From Bradysia coprophila (Eukaryota; Arthropoda; Insecta; Diptera; Sciaridae): a stretch of DNA of 64,000 nt. This document shows positions 33,631-46,612 of the stretch, piece by piece. The notes under the pieces are model-generated. The model did not search any database, was not told the origin of the DNA, and worked only from the letters and a program-made list of their open reading frames with translations. Both the position numbers and the translations under genes were made by a program. The DNA is taken from NCBI RefSeq assembly GCF_014529535.1, contig NW_023503295.1, positions 4,281,128-4,345,127 on the forward strand, in the 5' to 3' direction. The number at the start of each line of letters is the position of its first letter. Position 1 is the first letter of the stretch.

Positions 33631-34137
33631 CCTACTTCTCCATCATGTTCTATTTCGTTATTAGACTCGTAATAATTAGCAGGAGGCTCAAGGTACAAAT
33701 TAAATGGAAGAGCCTTGTGGTTCTTCAATAAAGTTGTACAATTTCATACTCCATTCCCAAGAGGTAAACATCTTAAAGATAGTCGACATCAAAGCACCTA
33801 GCAGGGTAATAGAGGATTTTACACGTCAAATAGAGTAGTTTTTTGATACCAATATTACCATTAGCAGCCTTAATGGTAATTTTGCAATGACATTATGAAA
33901 AAAAGGTATGGAAATATTCGCATACTTCGATTATAGTACTACTTTATTTTTTTCTATTACCCTGCTAGGTGCTTTGCCGACATTCAAATCGAATTTACAA
34001 GTTCCTTCTCTTTCGTCTTTTCGGTAATTTTAATAACAGAATTGGGTTCGGAATTTATACATTTTGAGGAAGTGGCGGAATAGTTAAACTAACGACTAAA
34101 CGTTGACTAGATCAGTTCGCATTCACCTCCAATCAGT
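33631..34137. repeat. Intergenic sequence with a 187-bp foldback MITE (33790-33976)
   Basis: CAAAGCACCTAGCAGGGTAA at 33790 recurs inverted, ending at 33976. CGACAT lies immediately left and one base away on the right, a possible eroded target duplication. The remaining bases hold no recognised feature. Confidence 0.7.
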
Positions 34138-34668
<531 letters not shown>

Positions 34669-35869
34669 TGAAAATGTAAGTCGATAAGGGTTAAAAGTTC
34701 AATAAACAAACAAGAAGTTTAACTGTCAACACAATGTTGACATAAACAGGGTGATTCAATGTCTGTAGGGCGCAGAGGGATTGTTCTGTTTTCTCGTTGT
34801 ATACAGTGTTTAATGCTTAGTTTCCTCTTACCAAAAAAAGTACTCCGTGTGAGAGACAAAATTGAATTTTTTCAATTTTTCTTTGTTTATTTGACAGTTT
34901 GCTCTCTCACGGCGCTCTAACGGCTTTCTCACGGCGCTCTAACGGCTTTCTCACGGCGCTCTAACGGCTTTCTCACGGCGTACTTTTTTTTAAGTGGAAT
35001 GGGCACTTAAGCAGAGAGTTTTTTTTGACTAATTAAGTGTAAGTGATCTCGGGGTATAGCTGTCAAAACAGGAGGCAAAATTTGAATTTGTTTTGTATTT
35101 TGCAAACAAAATTAAATTAAAATTTGGGAAAGACAAATTCAACCGATTGAAAGATTATAGTTTACTATTCAATTGTTTTGAAGTCAAACACACTACATCT
35201 ACATGCAATTAAAACGAAGAAAACTCAAAATTGTTTTCACATGAAAATATACTGCCACGCAAATTCAAATTTTTAGCTCACTTTATTGTGACAGTTATAC
35301 CCCGAGATCAGTTATATTCCCTCTACTTAAACACCGTATAGTAGTAATTCGTAATCATTCACATAAACCAACCAAAATTACCAATTTATCACATGAAAAT
35401 AATTAGGAAGGATTCGCAATGAATAAATGGCCCGAGGCTAAGGGACTTACTGTAGAAGCGTTGCAGCTAGCTATTTTTGTCTCTTAAAATTTATCCTCAC
35501 GAACTGTGTATGTATATAGACGTTTTCCCTGTCGTACAATTCAAGCCGTAAGTGCGGTCGAAATTCAAAATGTAAAGTGCGGAGGTCTTTCTAACGTAGC
35601 GTCATTTTCAAACAATGAAGCGCGTTGAAATGTATTTTTCGGTTCACTTTTTCATCAAATCGTTCACTTAAAATTGAAATTTTAGGCACATTTACGGCGT
35701 GAATTCCGATTTACTGGTCAAAGGGGACAAATGTTTGAGAAACGAAATAGAAACACTGCACTGACTTCTAACCTGAGAATTGTATCCAATAATAGCCTTG
35801 TAGTGATAAGTGAAATTGTACACATAAAACGAAATAGGGTTTTAGAGTCAGTGAAAGATGATCAACGAT
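34669..35869. other. Intergenic sequence between the C15orf61-like gene and a dispersed repeat
   Basis: Contains three tandem copies of a ~22-bp unit GGCGCTCTAACGGCTTTCTC at about 34915-34978, and the inverted repeat at 35043-35310. No coding region recognised. Confidence 0.6.
35043..35310. repeat. Foldback MITE, ~268 bp
   Basis: TGATCTCGGGGTATAGCTGTC at the left is mirrored by GACAGTTATACCCCGAGATCA at the right. The inner arms share CAAATTTGAATTTG-type sequence. No convincing target duplication. Confidence 0.8.
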
Positions 35870-37405
35870 GACGCAGTCTAACTTCCAAAAAAAGAACGAA
35901 GAAAATTTTTGAGACGCGGCAACTATATATAGGCGAGAACTTAAGTTTCTTTCCTTTGGCCTGTATCACCACAAATCCTCTTCTATCTTATTCGCGCTTC
36001 AAATACGAGCAAAACGAGCTATCACTCGACTATGTAGCTCTAAAATTACCGGAGATACATCGTTTTGAAATTGGCACTTTTCATAGAAAATACACCAAAT
36101 TGACTTTTCCCAAACAATCAAAATCTTTCAACTTACTCTGTATGTTTCTATCTATCTGTCTATCTATCTATCTATCTATCTATCTATCGACGGTCGATCT
36201 CGGAAACCAGTCAGCCAATCTCCATGAAATTTTGCAGGAACCTCAGGGTGGGCATAAAAATGAAATTGTGATGCGCCATTACCCCAAGAAAAACCAGAAT
36301 TTTGTTTTATTGGCCTCGAAGTGGTTTTCGAGGGTCGGGAACGCGCTTTCGGCTGTAGCTTAGCTGTATTGAAACCTACAGAGGCGTGCGACCCATCAAA
36401 TGAAAGGTATTCGAACAAAAAAATAATTAAAAAAATCGGGTCAGATTCTTGTGAGCTAGAGTGATTAGAGTGACCAAATTTTGAGCTACTCGAGCGTAGG
36501 ATGAAAGGACTAATATTTTTGCGATTATGAGAGATAGAGAGTTACTTTCTTCGGCAAAGTCTCAGAGTTTTACGAGTAGAAAAGAAGGGCATTTGTGAAA
36601 AATGTCGAAAGTTGGAAATGGGTGGGTCAATTGGGGTTTTGAATATATTTCTTGAATAGTGGCAGATAGAGAATTACTTTCTTCGTCAAATTTTCGATTT
36701 TCGTCAAATTTTCGATTTTCGTCAAATTTTCGATTTTCGTCAAATTTTCGAATTTCGTCGAATTTTCGAATTTCGTCAAATTTTCGAATTTCGTCAAATT
36801 TTCGATTTTCGTCAAATTTTTGATTTTCGTTAAATTTTGTAAAATTTTTGAATTTCGTCAAATTTTCGATTTTCGTCAAATTTTCGATTTTCGTCAAATT
36901 TTCGTTAAATTTTCGATTTTCGTCAAATTTTCGAATTTCGTCAAATTTTCGATTTTCGTCAAATTTCCGAATTTTGTCAAATTTTTGATTTTCGTCAAAT
37001 TTTCGAAATTTTACACCCAATTTTAGTTCAAACAAGCTGGCTTAGTTTTTCTCATCATCGGCCAAATAATTTTTACCAAAAAAAATTTGACTGGAAACAA
37101 CCACAATTTTACCAAAAAAATCTGCATCGCAAAGTGGCAAATGTTCAGGAACAGACCAGCAAGAAAATTTATCTGCCACATGCGACGGAGATTTTTTTGG
37201 TAAAATTTTGGTTGGTTCCAGTCAAATTTTTTTTTGGTAAAAATTATTTGGCAGATGATGAGAAAAACTAAGCCAGCTTGTTTGAACTAATTGGGTGTAA
37301 AATTTAATTTTTGCGTAACGAAGCTGAATTGACGATATCATTCATTTTAGAAATTGTACTTCAAAGACTGCGTCACACTTTTCTCGAAGAGATTTTTGTT
37401 GGGAT
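35870..37405. mobile_element. Composite dispersed repeat, copy B (inverted relative to 9978-11640)
   Basis: Starts TGACGCAGTCTAACTTCC. It contains the body region, a (TATC)n microsatellite at about 36148-36188, a ~320-bp minisatellite (36685-37005, unit TTTTCGTCAAATTTTCGA), and a foldback unit (37008-37300) with the arms seen at 9978-10502. It ends near AAGACTGCGTCA / TTTTTGTTGGGAT. Copy A lacks the long microsatellite. No transposase; any coding frames follow the repeats. Confidence 0.85.
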
Positions 37406-37712
37406 CAACGATTTCTGTTAAAAATTGAACGGTCTCGAAGAGCGCGAATTCCGGTTTCCATTCTGCATGGATCCGGATCGACATAATCTATGTTTGCCTC
37501 TCTAAAAAAATGTCAATAACTGCGGTAGTAGTTGTGATCTGATAAACTTTTAGATACACCCTCTATATGTATCGTTTTACGTCAAAGTGGATCAGTTTTG
37601 ATTTGTTTTTGATTTTCGTGATTTGTTTAATGTCTTCTATCATCCGTTTTCCCAGCCACACAGCAATAAAGGGTCTAGTCTGAATTACACGAATCTGTGA
37701 ATATTAATAGCA
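37406..37712 (+). promoter_or_regulatory. Vac14 upstream region and 5' UTR
   Basis: About 300 bases between the dispersed repeat and the Vac14 start codon, with no other feature. It must hold the Vac14 core promoter, but no TATA or initiator motif stands out. The repeat copy ends only ~300 bp upstream of the gene. Confidence 0.4.
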
Positions 37713-40700
37713 ATGGAATCCAGCTATGCTCCACTTACAGAAGCTTGTGCAAAGGCACTGAGTGATAAGACCTATGAAAAGAGAAAAGCAGCGGCACTGG
37801 AAATAGAGAAGTAAATTTCGGAAAATTGGGTGTATCATCAGTGGTTTCATTGATGGATGTCGATGAATCATTTCTGTTCTAGAATGGTCAATGAGTTCAA
37901 CAAAGCCAAAAATACGAATCAAATTCGTAAGCTCTTGAATCTCTTGGGAAACGATTTTGCTATCTCCAGAGATTCCAACAAACGAAAGGGAGGTCTTATC
38001 GGGCTGGCAGCAGTCAGTATTGGACTTGGAAAGGTTCGTTTTTTTTACTTTGAACAAACTAATTAAATTAAGCGGTGCCGTCATCAACTTCCATTACAGG
38101 ATTCGGAGAAGTACATCAATGATCTGGTTCGACCGATTCTTAACTGTTTATCCGATCCAGAATTAAAGGTCCGATATTTTGCTAGTGAATCGTTGTACAA
38201 TGTTGTGAAGGTAGCTAGAGGGGCCATAGTGCCTCTGTTTCCAGATATTTTTTCTGCCTTAAGTCGACTAGTTACAGACCCTGACCAATCAGTGAAAAAT
38301 GGTAGTGAATTGCTGGATCGATTACTGAAGGTGAGTGCACCTCACACTTTGTTTCGATTTCATTGATTTCGTGAACATTTCATTCCATTGATAGGATATC
38401 GTAACGGAGAATTCACAAACATTCGATTTAGATTCGTTCATTCCGTTAATAAGGGAACGGGTCTATCCAAACAATTCATTTTCTCGACAATTTGTCATAT
38501 CGTGGGTGTCCGTATTAAATGCGGTGCCGGAAATTAATATGGTTGTGTATCTACCGGAAATTCTGGACGGATTGTTTCAAATGCTCGAAGACAACATGGT
38601 CGAAATTCATCGAATGTAAAAACCATTGAAAGCCAACAAAAATCCCAATTTGATTTCTCCAACGGTTTTCGGATTTTCAGGTGCGAAACGTTGCTTTCTC
38701 AATTCCTTCGGAACATTCAGAACGATCCCAGTGCGGCCGATATGTCCAAAATGTCGAATATTTTGATAATACACGCACAATCTACGAACGAGCTAATCCA
38801 GGTAAAGTCAGACATTTATAGTGGGGAAGCCTGAGCCGCTCGCAATACATTGTCACAAATTGTAGTACACCGCAATCATGTGGATTAGAGAGTTCGTACA
38901 ACTATCCGGACCGAAAATGCTTTCATTTGCTAGCGGGATTTTTACAGCGATCTTGCCGTGCTTGGCCTATGAAGGAGATTCCAGAAAACGTAAGGTTCAC
39001 CAGGGTTTATTTGAAGAATTTTAGCATCAACTTTGCATGTTATCTTACCGCTGTCTAGACATAAAGGAGACTGCTCAGGCTGTCAACAAAACAATGCTTG
39101 AATTAGTCTCGTCGAAAAGCGATATGTCTCAGATATTCAAACATTTGGACCTGGATTCTATCATGGAAGTACTAAGACAGTACTTAGCACACAGTTCCGT
39201 CGATACGAAGGTGGCTGTGCTGAAATGGATTCATCATTTATTTACGGAAGCTAAAGACAAGGTAACGTAACGATCACATTGACTGCGACCTCGAAATTAT
39301 TTTATTCATCTACCAGATGTCGGCACATGCCAGCGGATTATTTCCCGTTTTGTTGGGAATATTGTCGGACAATTCTGACGAGGTCGTTCTGCAGGGGTTG
39401 ATTGTCTTAGCGGAAATTGTCAATACTACTAACACAAAGGGTTGGTTTCTTTGCACCCATTAACCGATCAATTTTCATTGATTTTCTTTCGTTTTCGCCA
39501 TTTTTCAGACACAAACATCAACAAAACTCATTACAGAAAGTTCCTCATTAGTTTATTGAATTTGTTTAGCGAAGAGAAACCATTTCTGGAAAATCGAGGA
39601 TCATTGATTATTAGGTAAGGTTCAACTGTTTTACGCGTTTCACTTACCCATTACCTATTGGATGCGATCAACTTCCAGACAACTGTGTGTACTACTGAAT
39701 GCCGAGTTCATCTACAGAACGTTCGCAGAAATTATATCTGAAGAGACGGTAAATGTAAAATTCGCTTCGATAATGGTTCGTACTCTGCATACAATATTGG
39801 TCACATCATCCGAACTATTTGAATTGAGAAGTCAACTGAAGGATATCCGAAATGAGGTAGGCCACGCACGAGTCTACTTAAGTTCAGCAGAAATAACTCG
39901 AATGCATTTCACAGAAATCGGCGTCATTATTCCAATGTCTATACAAATCGTGGTGTCACTGTCCAATATCAACACTGTCACTGTGTTTATTGGCTCAGTG
40001 CTATCAGCACTGCTCCGAATTGGTGTTAATCTTGTAAGATCTCAAACAAATAATTTTTTAAATTTCAATCAAAAGCAAAATCCCGTTCCAGCGGCGATTT
40101 GGAGATAACGGTGGAATTCATTACAGAAATCGATAAACTGGTCCAACTGATCGAATCTCCAATTTTTGCTTGTAAGTCCACAAACATCTCCTTTACGATT
40201 AAACAATAGGGCGTATCGAATTTTGAGAATTTTAAGGGTCGCGATAGCCTGTGTGCGGAAAACGTAGATCATTGAAAACTAAGTCCAGGCATATGGTTGA
40301 TGGATCCGAAGGTGCCCGGGAAGAAGTCTCACCGGACGACTTTAACTTTCAAATGGTCATAACTCGGAAAGTTGAGAGTATTTCTGAAAACAATGTTCTA
40401 GCAGGATGTAGAGCGTTAAAAACTCTACAAAACTGCCAAAGAAACCGATGGTCCAAAAGGTGTGTCTGTCGAGGTTTTCTAACATCGAAAGTTCGACATT
40501 TTGGTTTTTGACTTTTATTTCCTGAGAGACAAATTATTAACTTTAGCTTTTGGCATGAGGTTGTAGAGGAGGTCGAGTACTACCAGTACACTAGGCATTG
40601 TCCCGGTCGGCGATCCATCCGAAACCACTTTTTCAACATTTTTGAATGGACTTTTTAAGTGTACCCACGTCGCCCACGAAGCCATTGCAGACAATGTAAC

Positions 40701-42530
40701 CGGTGTTGCTGAGTCGAGGTAACCTTGGCCAGTAAGTGCACATAATATTCCATAACAGTAGCTGAACTCTTTTACAAAATATTTAAGAATTCGGTGTAGC
40801 ACATTTTGTACTACAAAATCTGAGAAAGTGAAATTTGTGAGAAAAACAACAAATAAACGTTTTAATTAGTTATTTGACCCACGAACAGTAGTAAGAAGTC
40901 GATTTCGTTGCAAATACACATTTTTCGATATTTTTACAAAAGGTTGAACTTCGTGGTATACCGTGTCAATATAATGTGCTACATCGAGATCCCAAATATT
41001 TTGTAAAAGAGTTCAGCTACTGTTATGGAATATTATCTGCACTTACTGACCAAGGTTACCTCGACTAGGCATGGGCGATAATGAAAATGATTATCGATAA
41101 TTATCAATTATCGATAATTATCAATTATCGATAATTATCAATTATCGATAATTATCAATTATCGATAATCGATAATTATCGACTTTTTTTTATCGAAAAT
41201 TATCAAAAAAAATATCGATAATCGATAATTATTGATATTTTGATAATTATCAAGATATCGATAATTCGATATATCGATATTTCGGTCCGAAAATCCGATA
41301 TTTATCGATATATTCCGATATATCGGTATATTATCATGAATTTTCAGATAAATATCAAAATATCGATATTTTGATAATTATCGAATTTCGATATTTTGAT
41401 AATTATCGATAATTATTAAATTATCGATAACGATATGATTAATCGATTATCGATAATTTCTTTCGATTGATATTATCGATAATTTTGAACGCCTCCCATC
41501 CCTAACCTCGACTCAGCAACACCGGTTACAGTGTCTGCACTGGCTTCGTGGGCGACGTGGGTACACTTAAAAAGTTCATTCATTAATGTTGAAAAAGTGG
41601 TTTCGGATGGATCGCCGACCGGGACAATGCCTAGTGTACTGGTAGTACTCGACCTCCTCTACAACATCATGCCAAAAGCTAAACTTAATAATTTGTCTCT
41701 CAGGAAATAAAAGTCAAAAACGAAAATGTCGAACTTTCGATGTTAGAAAACCTCGACAGACACACCTTTTGGACCATCGGTTTCTTTAGCAGTTTTGTAG
41801 AGTTTTTAACGCTCTACATCCTGCTAGAACATTGTTTTCAGAAATACTCTCAACTTTCCGAGTTATGACCATTCGAAAGTTAAAGTCGTCCGGGGGGACT
41901 TCTTCCCGGGCACCTTCGGATCCATCAACCATATGCCTGGAATTAGTTTTCAATGATCTACGTTTTCCGCACACAGGCTATCGCGACCCTTAAAATTCTC
42001 AAAATTCGATACGCCCTATTAAACAACAACAACGGTCATTTTACAGCGCTCCGTTTGACGCTTGTTTCAAATAACAATAATCGTGCCGATGCCAAGCATC
42101 TGTCGCAAGCATTATTCGGAATTTTAATGTTACTCCCACAAACCGAGGCATTCAAATGCTTGTCCAATCGGCTGCAATGCGTTCCAAACTATTGGGGATT
42201 GTCGAATCAAGAGTAAGATAGTCAACGTTTTTGAGTTAACATTAATTTGAGAGGGAATTGTTGTTCGTTTCCAGCACGGACACTCAATCCATTCAATGCC
42301 AGAGCAAAATCGACTTCAACGAATTGCTGAAACATTTCCGACAAATACAAAAGAACCATCATCTGCATAGAATCAACCAGAGAAAACGAACCGTTGCTTT
42401 GTGGGACGACGAAGCAGCAAAAGACGACCATTAAACATCCCATATTCCACTTATGTATTCGAAACCGAATGTTTATTCCAATCATTGTTTGTACAATCAC
42501 ACGGGGAAAACTGTTTTTTTTTTCAATTGA
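37713..42530 (+). CDS. Vac14: Vac14, scaffold of the PIKfyve/Fig4 phosphoinositide complex (14 exons)
   Basis: Vac14 is a HEAT-repeat scaffold holding PIKfyve and Fig4 on endosomes to make PI(3,5)P2. Exons: 37713-37810, 37883-38033, 38100-38330, 38395-38615, 38681-38801, 38866-38989, 39059-39261, 39317-39440, 39509-39614, 39679-39856, 39915-40033, 40092-40171, 42047-42212, 42275-42530. All phases agree, giving ~725 residues (human about 782). Landmarks: [80 protein letters not shown] then [10 protein letters not shown], and [13 protein letters not shown]. Exon 8 has the donor GTTGGT. Intron 12 was about 60 bp before a 1.8-kb transposon entered it. The final ~35 residues are not conserved, and AATAAA (42531-42536) follows the stop directly. 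Confidence 0.93.
40207..42018. mobile_element. hAT-like 1.8-kb foldback element inside a Vac14 intron
   Basis: Perfect 8-bp target duplication TTAAACAA at 40199-40206 and 42019-42026. Termini TAGGGCGTATCGAATTTTGA and inverse. Arms of about 800 bp (40207-41060 and 41500-42018) are highly similar inverses. One right-arm difference shifts spacing (a ~200-bp segment between about 40810 and 41000 lacks a counterpart). The centre (about 41070-41490) is an array of TATCGATAATTATCAATTAT-type palindromes. TAGGG ends and an 8-bp duplication point to hAT. No transposase frame. The insertion leaves the Vac14 splice sites intact. Confidence 0.9.
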
Positions 42531-42573
42531 AATAAAGTGTTGATGCGAAATGTTACCAGCTGTTGTGATCATT

Positions 42574-45500
42574 TTACAGCGGATAGTTCAGTAAAACGTC
42601 CTGTCTGGCCAATTCCAGCAACATAGGATCGTCGAAGAATTTGTTGATCGACACATCTTCGGATAAACCTTTTCGACGCCTGGTCTTGATCATGAATTCA
42701 CGTGCCAAATGTGTAGCCGGTTGTGGTTCTAACGGTCGAATGACAATGCTTTTGTCCAACGGATCGCCAGGTACAATCTGAATGTAAGAGAAAATTGATT
42801 GAATTTACTGTTTTCAATACAAATCAGCGTCGCATACGTACTTGCCAATGATGGAATACGGACAGACAAAATGCTTGTCCCTGGGTATGTGTTCGCAGAT
42901 CAGTTTCAAAACCAAATGAATCGATGGCTGGAATGAATGCTTTGATTGTGTACAATGGTGAACCGGAAATGGGTGCATCTTGTGTGACGTGACCTCTTCG
43001 TCTGGCTAGTACCGTATATACTGCGGAAACACAATCAGCCGGTGCTTGAACTTCGACGAACAAATATGGTTCCATGAGCCGAGGCGTAGCCATCAAAAAT
43101 GCCGAATAAGCAACACGTCGTGCAGTTGGAATCACTTGACCTCCACCCCGATGTAGTGGTTCATTAGCAATGACGGCGTCGAGAATTTTGAATTTGACAT
43201 TTCTGATCGGCTCTTCGCATAGAGGTCCTTCCCTTGTACCCCATTGAAAACCTTGTACGATGGAATCTCTAACCGATGACAGTAGCGTCTTATCTACCTC
43301 TGACGGTAATGTGTCATCCACTAAAATATTAGGACCAGCTGCATCAGGACCAAAAGCCCAAATAGACCGAGCAGCCAACAGATCCCAATCGTAATTAATT
43401 TGGAAGAATTCGCCCAATCGTTTCTTATTCCAGCCGATCGACACCACCTCATTTTCTATGTCCTCTGCCAGGCCCTTCTCTAATGGTTCGGCAATCATCG
43501 TGATTTTGTTTTTCTTGTTGGGAGTTTCTGCAAAACATTTCAACGAACTCGTTTCCACAACTGTTTCACAAAACGCAACGACCGGATCGGCAACTTTTAT
43601 GTCGATTTCCGAGTACATCTTTCTCAGGTCGTGCATAACACAATCCAAGTATAATTCACCGGTGCCAAGGATCACATGTTCGCCAGACTCCTCAACTCTG
43701 GTCGACAGTAGTGGGTACGATTTGTTCACCTTCCTCAGACCATCCAACATTTTCGGTAATTCTGACGGGTTGACAGGCTCGACAGCAATTTTGATGATGC
43801 TCTGAGTGTTGTACTTCAACGGTCGGAAAATGTACAAATCTTCCGTATTTTGGGCTTCGGTTATGGTTGATGTCTTGACGATACACTGATCGATACCTTC
43901 AATTAGAACCCAATTACCGGCCGGAACTCGATTCAATTCCACTTTGTACCGAGCTTCAAATATCCACAATCTTCCAACTTGCAAAACGCGCGAGTCTTCC
44001 TCATCCGACAGTGAATAATTTTCACCGAGTACTCGTACTTCTTGCTCCGAATGCAATGTGCCACTCATGACACGGGCCAGCACCTATTTCCAAAGAATTG
44101 TTATGATACACAACGATTGATGAATGAGCGTTTCGATTTTACATACCTGGAAGAATGTGCAGTCATCCGTGGGATACATTTTGGCACTGTGTACCATCAA
44201 ATTTCCGTATTGATTACAAGATGCCATGTTGTCATAAAGAATGCCCTCCTTCGGACCGGTATAAATGTGATCGATTTTATTCTTTGCATTGTCCATCGGC
44301 GATTTGATGTGCTCCACACACATATCCACAAAACCGCTAAAGTCGCCCAGGAAGCGATTGCAAATCAATCGCAACAAGGGACGAATGTTGATTTTCATTT
44401 CCTCTTTTGTCACACGAATATTCAACTCTGCTAACGTGTCCAGCAAGGATGCGTCGACATCTCCAACCACCTGAGCAAACAGTTTGTACATCGGCTCGAG
44501 AATGAATTCAACGAAACTGCGTTGCGCCGAATTGTGTGGCGGTTTCTTTGTGAATTTTCGTCTGGAAGTTAGATTGGCTCTGAGTACAGGAAGTTCAGAC
44601 TGTGCGCACGGGAAAAAAAATGCTTACGTTTTCGGTTGGAAATAAATGTCACCCCACAGCCGCTTGGCAAAATCTGTGTAGCTCAATCCTGGGTACGTAT
44701 CGGCATACAATTTAGCGAATGATTTCAGTGTAAAGCAGAAACCGTACAACGAGCTCGCGAAGCACACGTTTCCCATGACTGGCGATACTTGGTATTGAGT
44801 GTCTCCGGTGTGAAGACTACAAATTGAGAAATGAGATTTTCTGACCAAAAAAAAAATGTTCCACGCCAAACCATACCTGAGATGACTGTTGATCTCTTCG
44901 ACAATGTGCTTCAATTTGAAATAGGCGTCTTGCGGCGGTAACTTCAGCTCCAAAATCAATCGATCAATTTTGTTAATGCAAACGGTTACAGCCATTCTCT
45001 CCTGCACCGCATGTTTCAGTAGTCGTTCTGTGTTCAACATGACACCCTCGGCAGCATCGACAAAGAGTACAATACCATCGGTCAGTCGGATAGCAGCCGT
45101 TGCTTCGTCGGAAAAATTGACGTGACCTATCGGAAAGATATTGGAAGTTCAACGGGATTCCTGACTGAATTATTGAGATGGAAGCCCGTTGCTAAACGCA
45201 GACTCGATGCTTTTTGAAATTCTTCATCAGATTGCCAACTCCAGACTTTCATTGTTGAAGTGAACCGAAATAATCGTTCAAATTGCTCTACCTTCGAAAT
45301 ATCATTGCTACTGTCCAATGAAGTTGTTTTTTGTTTAAAAAAATGAAAGTTCAAGGCCACCGAAACACTAATCAACAAGATCATCGCCCGGAAATTCATT
45401 CTTTTTGAAACCATTTCATGCAACGAAATTCACGCAAGGCGATAGTGCAGTTCCGACCAAAGGTTTCACACAGTCTAAACTTACCCGGTGTATCGAAAAT

Positions 45501-46228
45501 GTTCATCAAATAGCTCTTGTTCTTTATATCCGGCAGCACCAACGTGATCGGGATGGATTTAATGCTTACACCTCTCTCCTGTTCGGTGAACAAGGTGTCT
45601 GTGTACCGGAGCGCTCGTTCTTCGGTACAATCGAACTGTGGATGGGTTTGACGAACTAAACAGTCAACGAACGTTGTTTTGCCATGATGCAGATGGCCCA
45701 CTAACGCGACATTTCTGATCAACGGTGGTGTGTCCATCAAATCGGCAAGAAATCTGTTCGGAAAAATTCATTTAGTTTCCAGTTCAGCCGCACAACAAAC
45801 CATTCAAAATTCCTCACTCCATTTCGTATGTTGTTTCAGGCAGGTCTTGTTCTTTGAGCTGAAATTTCATTTTCTTGACCGGTTCAATTAGCGGCTTATC
45901 CAGTGCCTGTGCATCTTCCTCTTGAACAATCGTTTCAACGTCAGGCCCGTACACCTCTAAAGCCGTGGGGTAATAACGTTTGTCTTCGTGAAGCACAACC
46001 GCTCTTGACGTTTTATCGTCGTCATGATCGACTTCATCTTCCTCCATAATATCGTCCTGAAAGGATACGAAATCTGTTTACAAGTTCCCAGAAATTAAGG
46101 TATGAGGTACAAACATCGGGCTCGTCCTGTTGATCGGATTGTCCGTACAGACTTTTGTCATCATCATCGTCACTCTCCAAATCGGGACCGATATAGTTAC
46201 CAAATTCGTCATACAAATCGGAGTCCAT
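42574..46228 (-). CDS. EFTUD2: Snu114/EFTUD2 (U5-116K) spliceosomal GTPase, 8 exons
   Basis: This EF-2-like GTPase of the U5 snRNP controls Brr2 and U4/U6 unwinding. Exons (5' to 3'): 46115-46228, 45818-46056, 45485-45753, 44877-45126, 44628-44816, 44147-44561, 42842-44083, 42574-42777. Every phase matches, giving 973 residues, almost exactly the human length. The start [20 protein letters not shown] and the acidic N-terminus are diagnostic. The G domain has GHLHHGKT (137-144), DTPG and NKID. The EF-2 domain IV/V region includes [26 protein letters not shown] and [10 protein letters not shown]. It ends QDVLLNYPL. It converges with Vac14; coding ends are ~44 bp apart. A minus-strand polyadenylation signal (TTTATT at 42472-42477) lies inside the Vac14 last exon. 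Confidence 0.97.
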
Positions 46229-46612
46229 TGTAATATCTGAAATCGGGGAATAATTCAGTGAACCAAAACATAACCTCCAGATGCTTCCAATCGTATTTTA
46301 GGGTAACAAAAGTTCACATTAAAAATCAAAAATGTTTCAAAACGTACGGTCTAATTTGTTGGTGCTTGAAGAATCAAATTGTGCTCCTGTTCTGTCTCTT
46401 ATTTAGTTTATATTTCACGTAAACGTATTTCGTTCAAACCACAGAAACACAATCATCTAAAAATGCCGCATTACAAACGTCAAGTGTCAAATGTTTCTTA
46501 ACCAACTATTTGATACTCAATGGCGTACATAGTAGAAACGACCGTATCACTCTACATTGTACATAAGAGTCCACAAATTACTGTCAGTACCGCTGAATTG
46601 TAATGCATTTTT
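46229..46612 (-). promoter_or_regulatory. EFTUD2 5' flank
   Basis: About 380 bases up to a dispersed repeat. It should hold the EFTUD2 promoter and 5' UTR. No specific motif assigned and no other gene seen. Confidence 0.4.

Noticed and set aside
36562-37035. Long frame of [10 protein letters not shown]-like repeats
   Set aside because: It only translates the AATTTGACGAAAATCG minisatellite. All frames of such an array stay open, and there is no flanking coding signal.
40251-42216. Pairs of similar small frames near 40.3 kb and 41.9 kb
   Set aside because: They are the two inverted arms of the hAT-like element; similarity reflects the foldback, not duplicated genes.
45127-45484. Frame within EFTUD2 intron 3 (45127-45423)
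   Set aside because: Perfect splice sites and phase join the flanking exons; the intronic frame has no homology.
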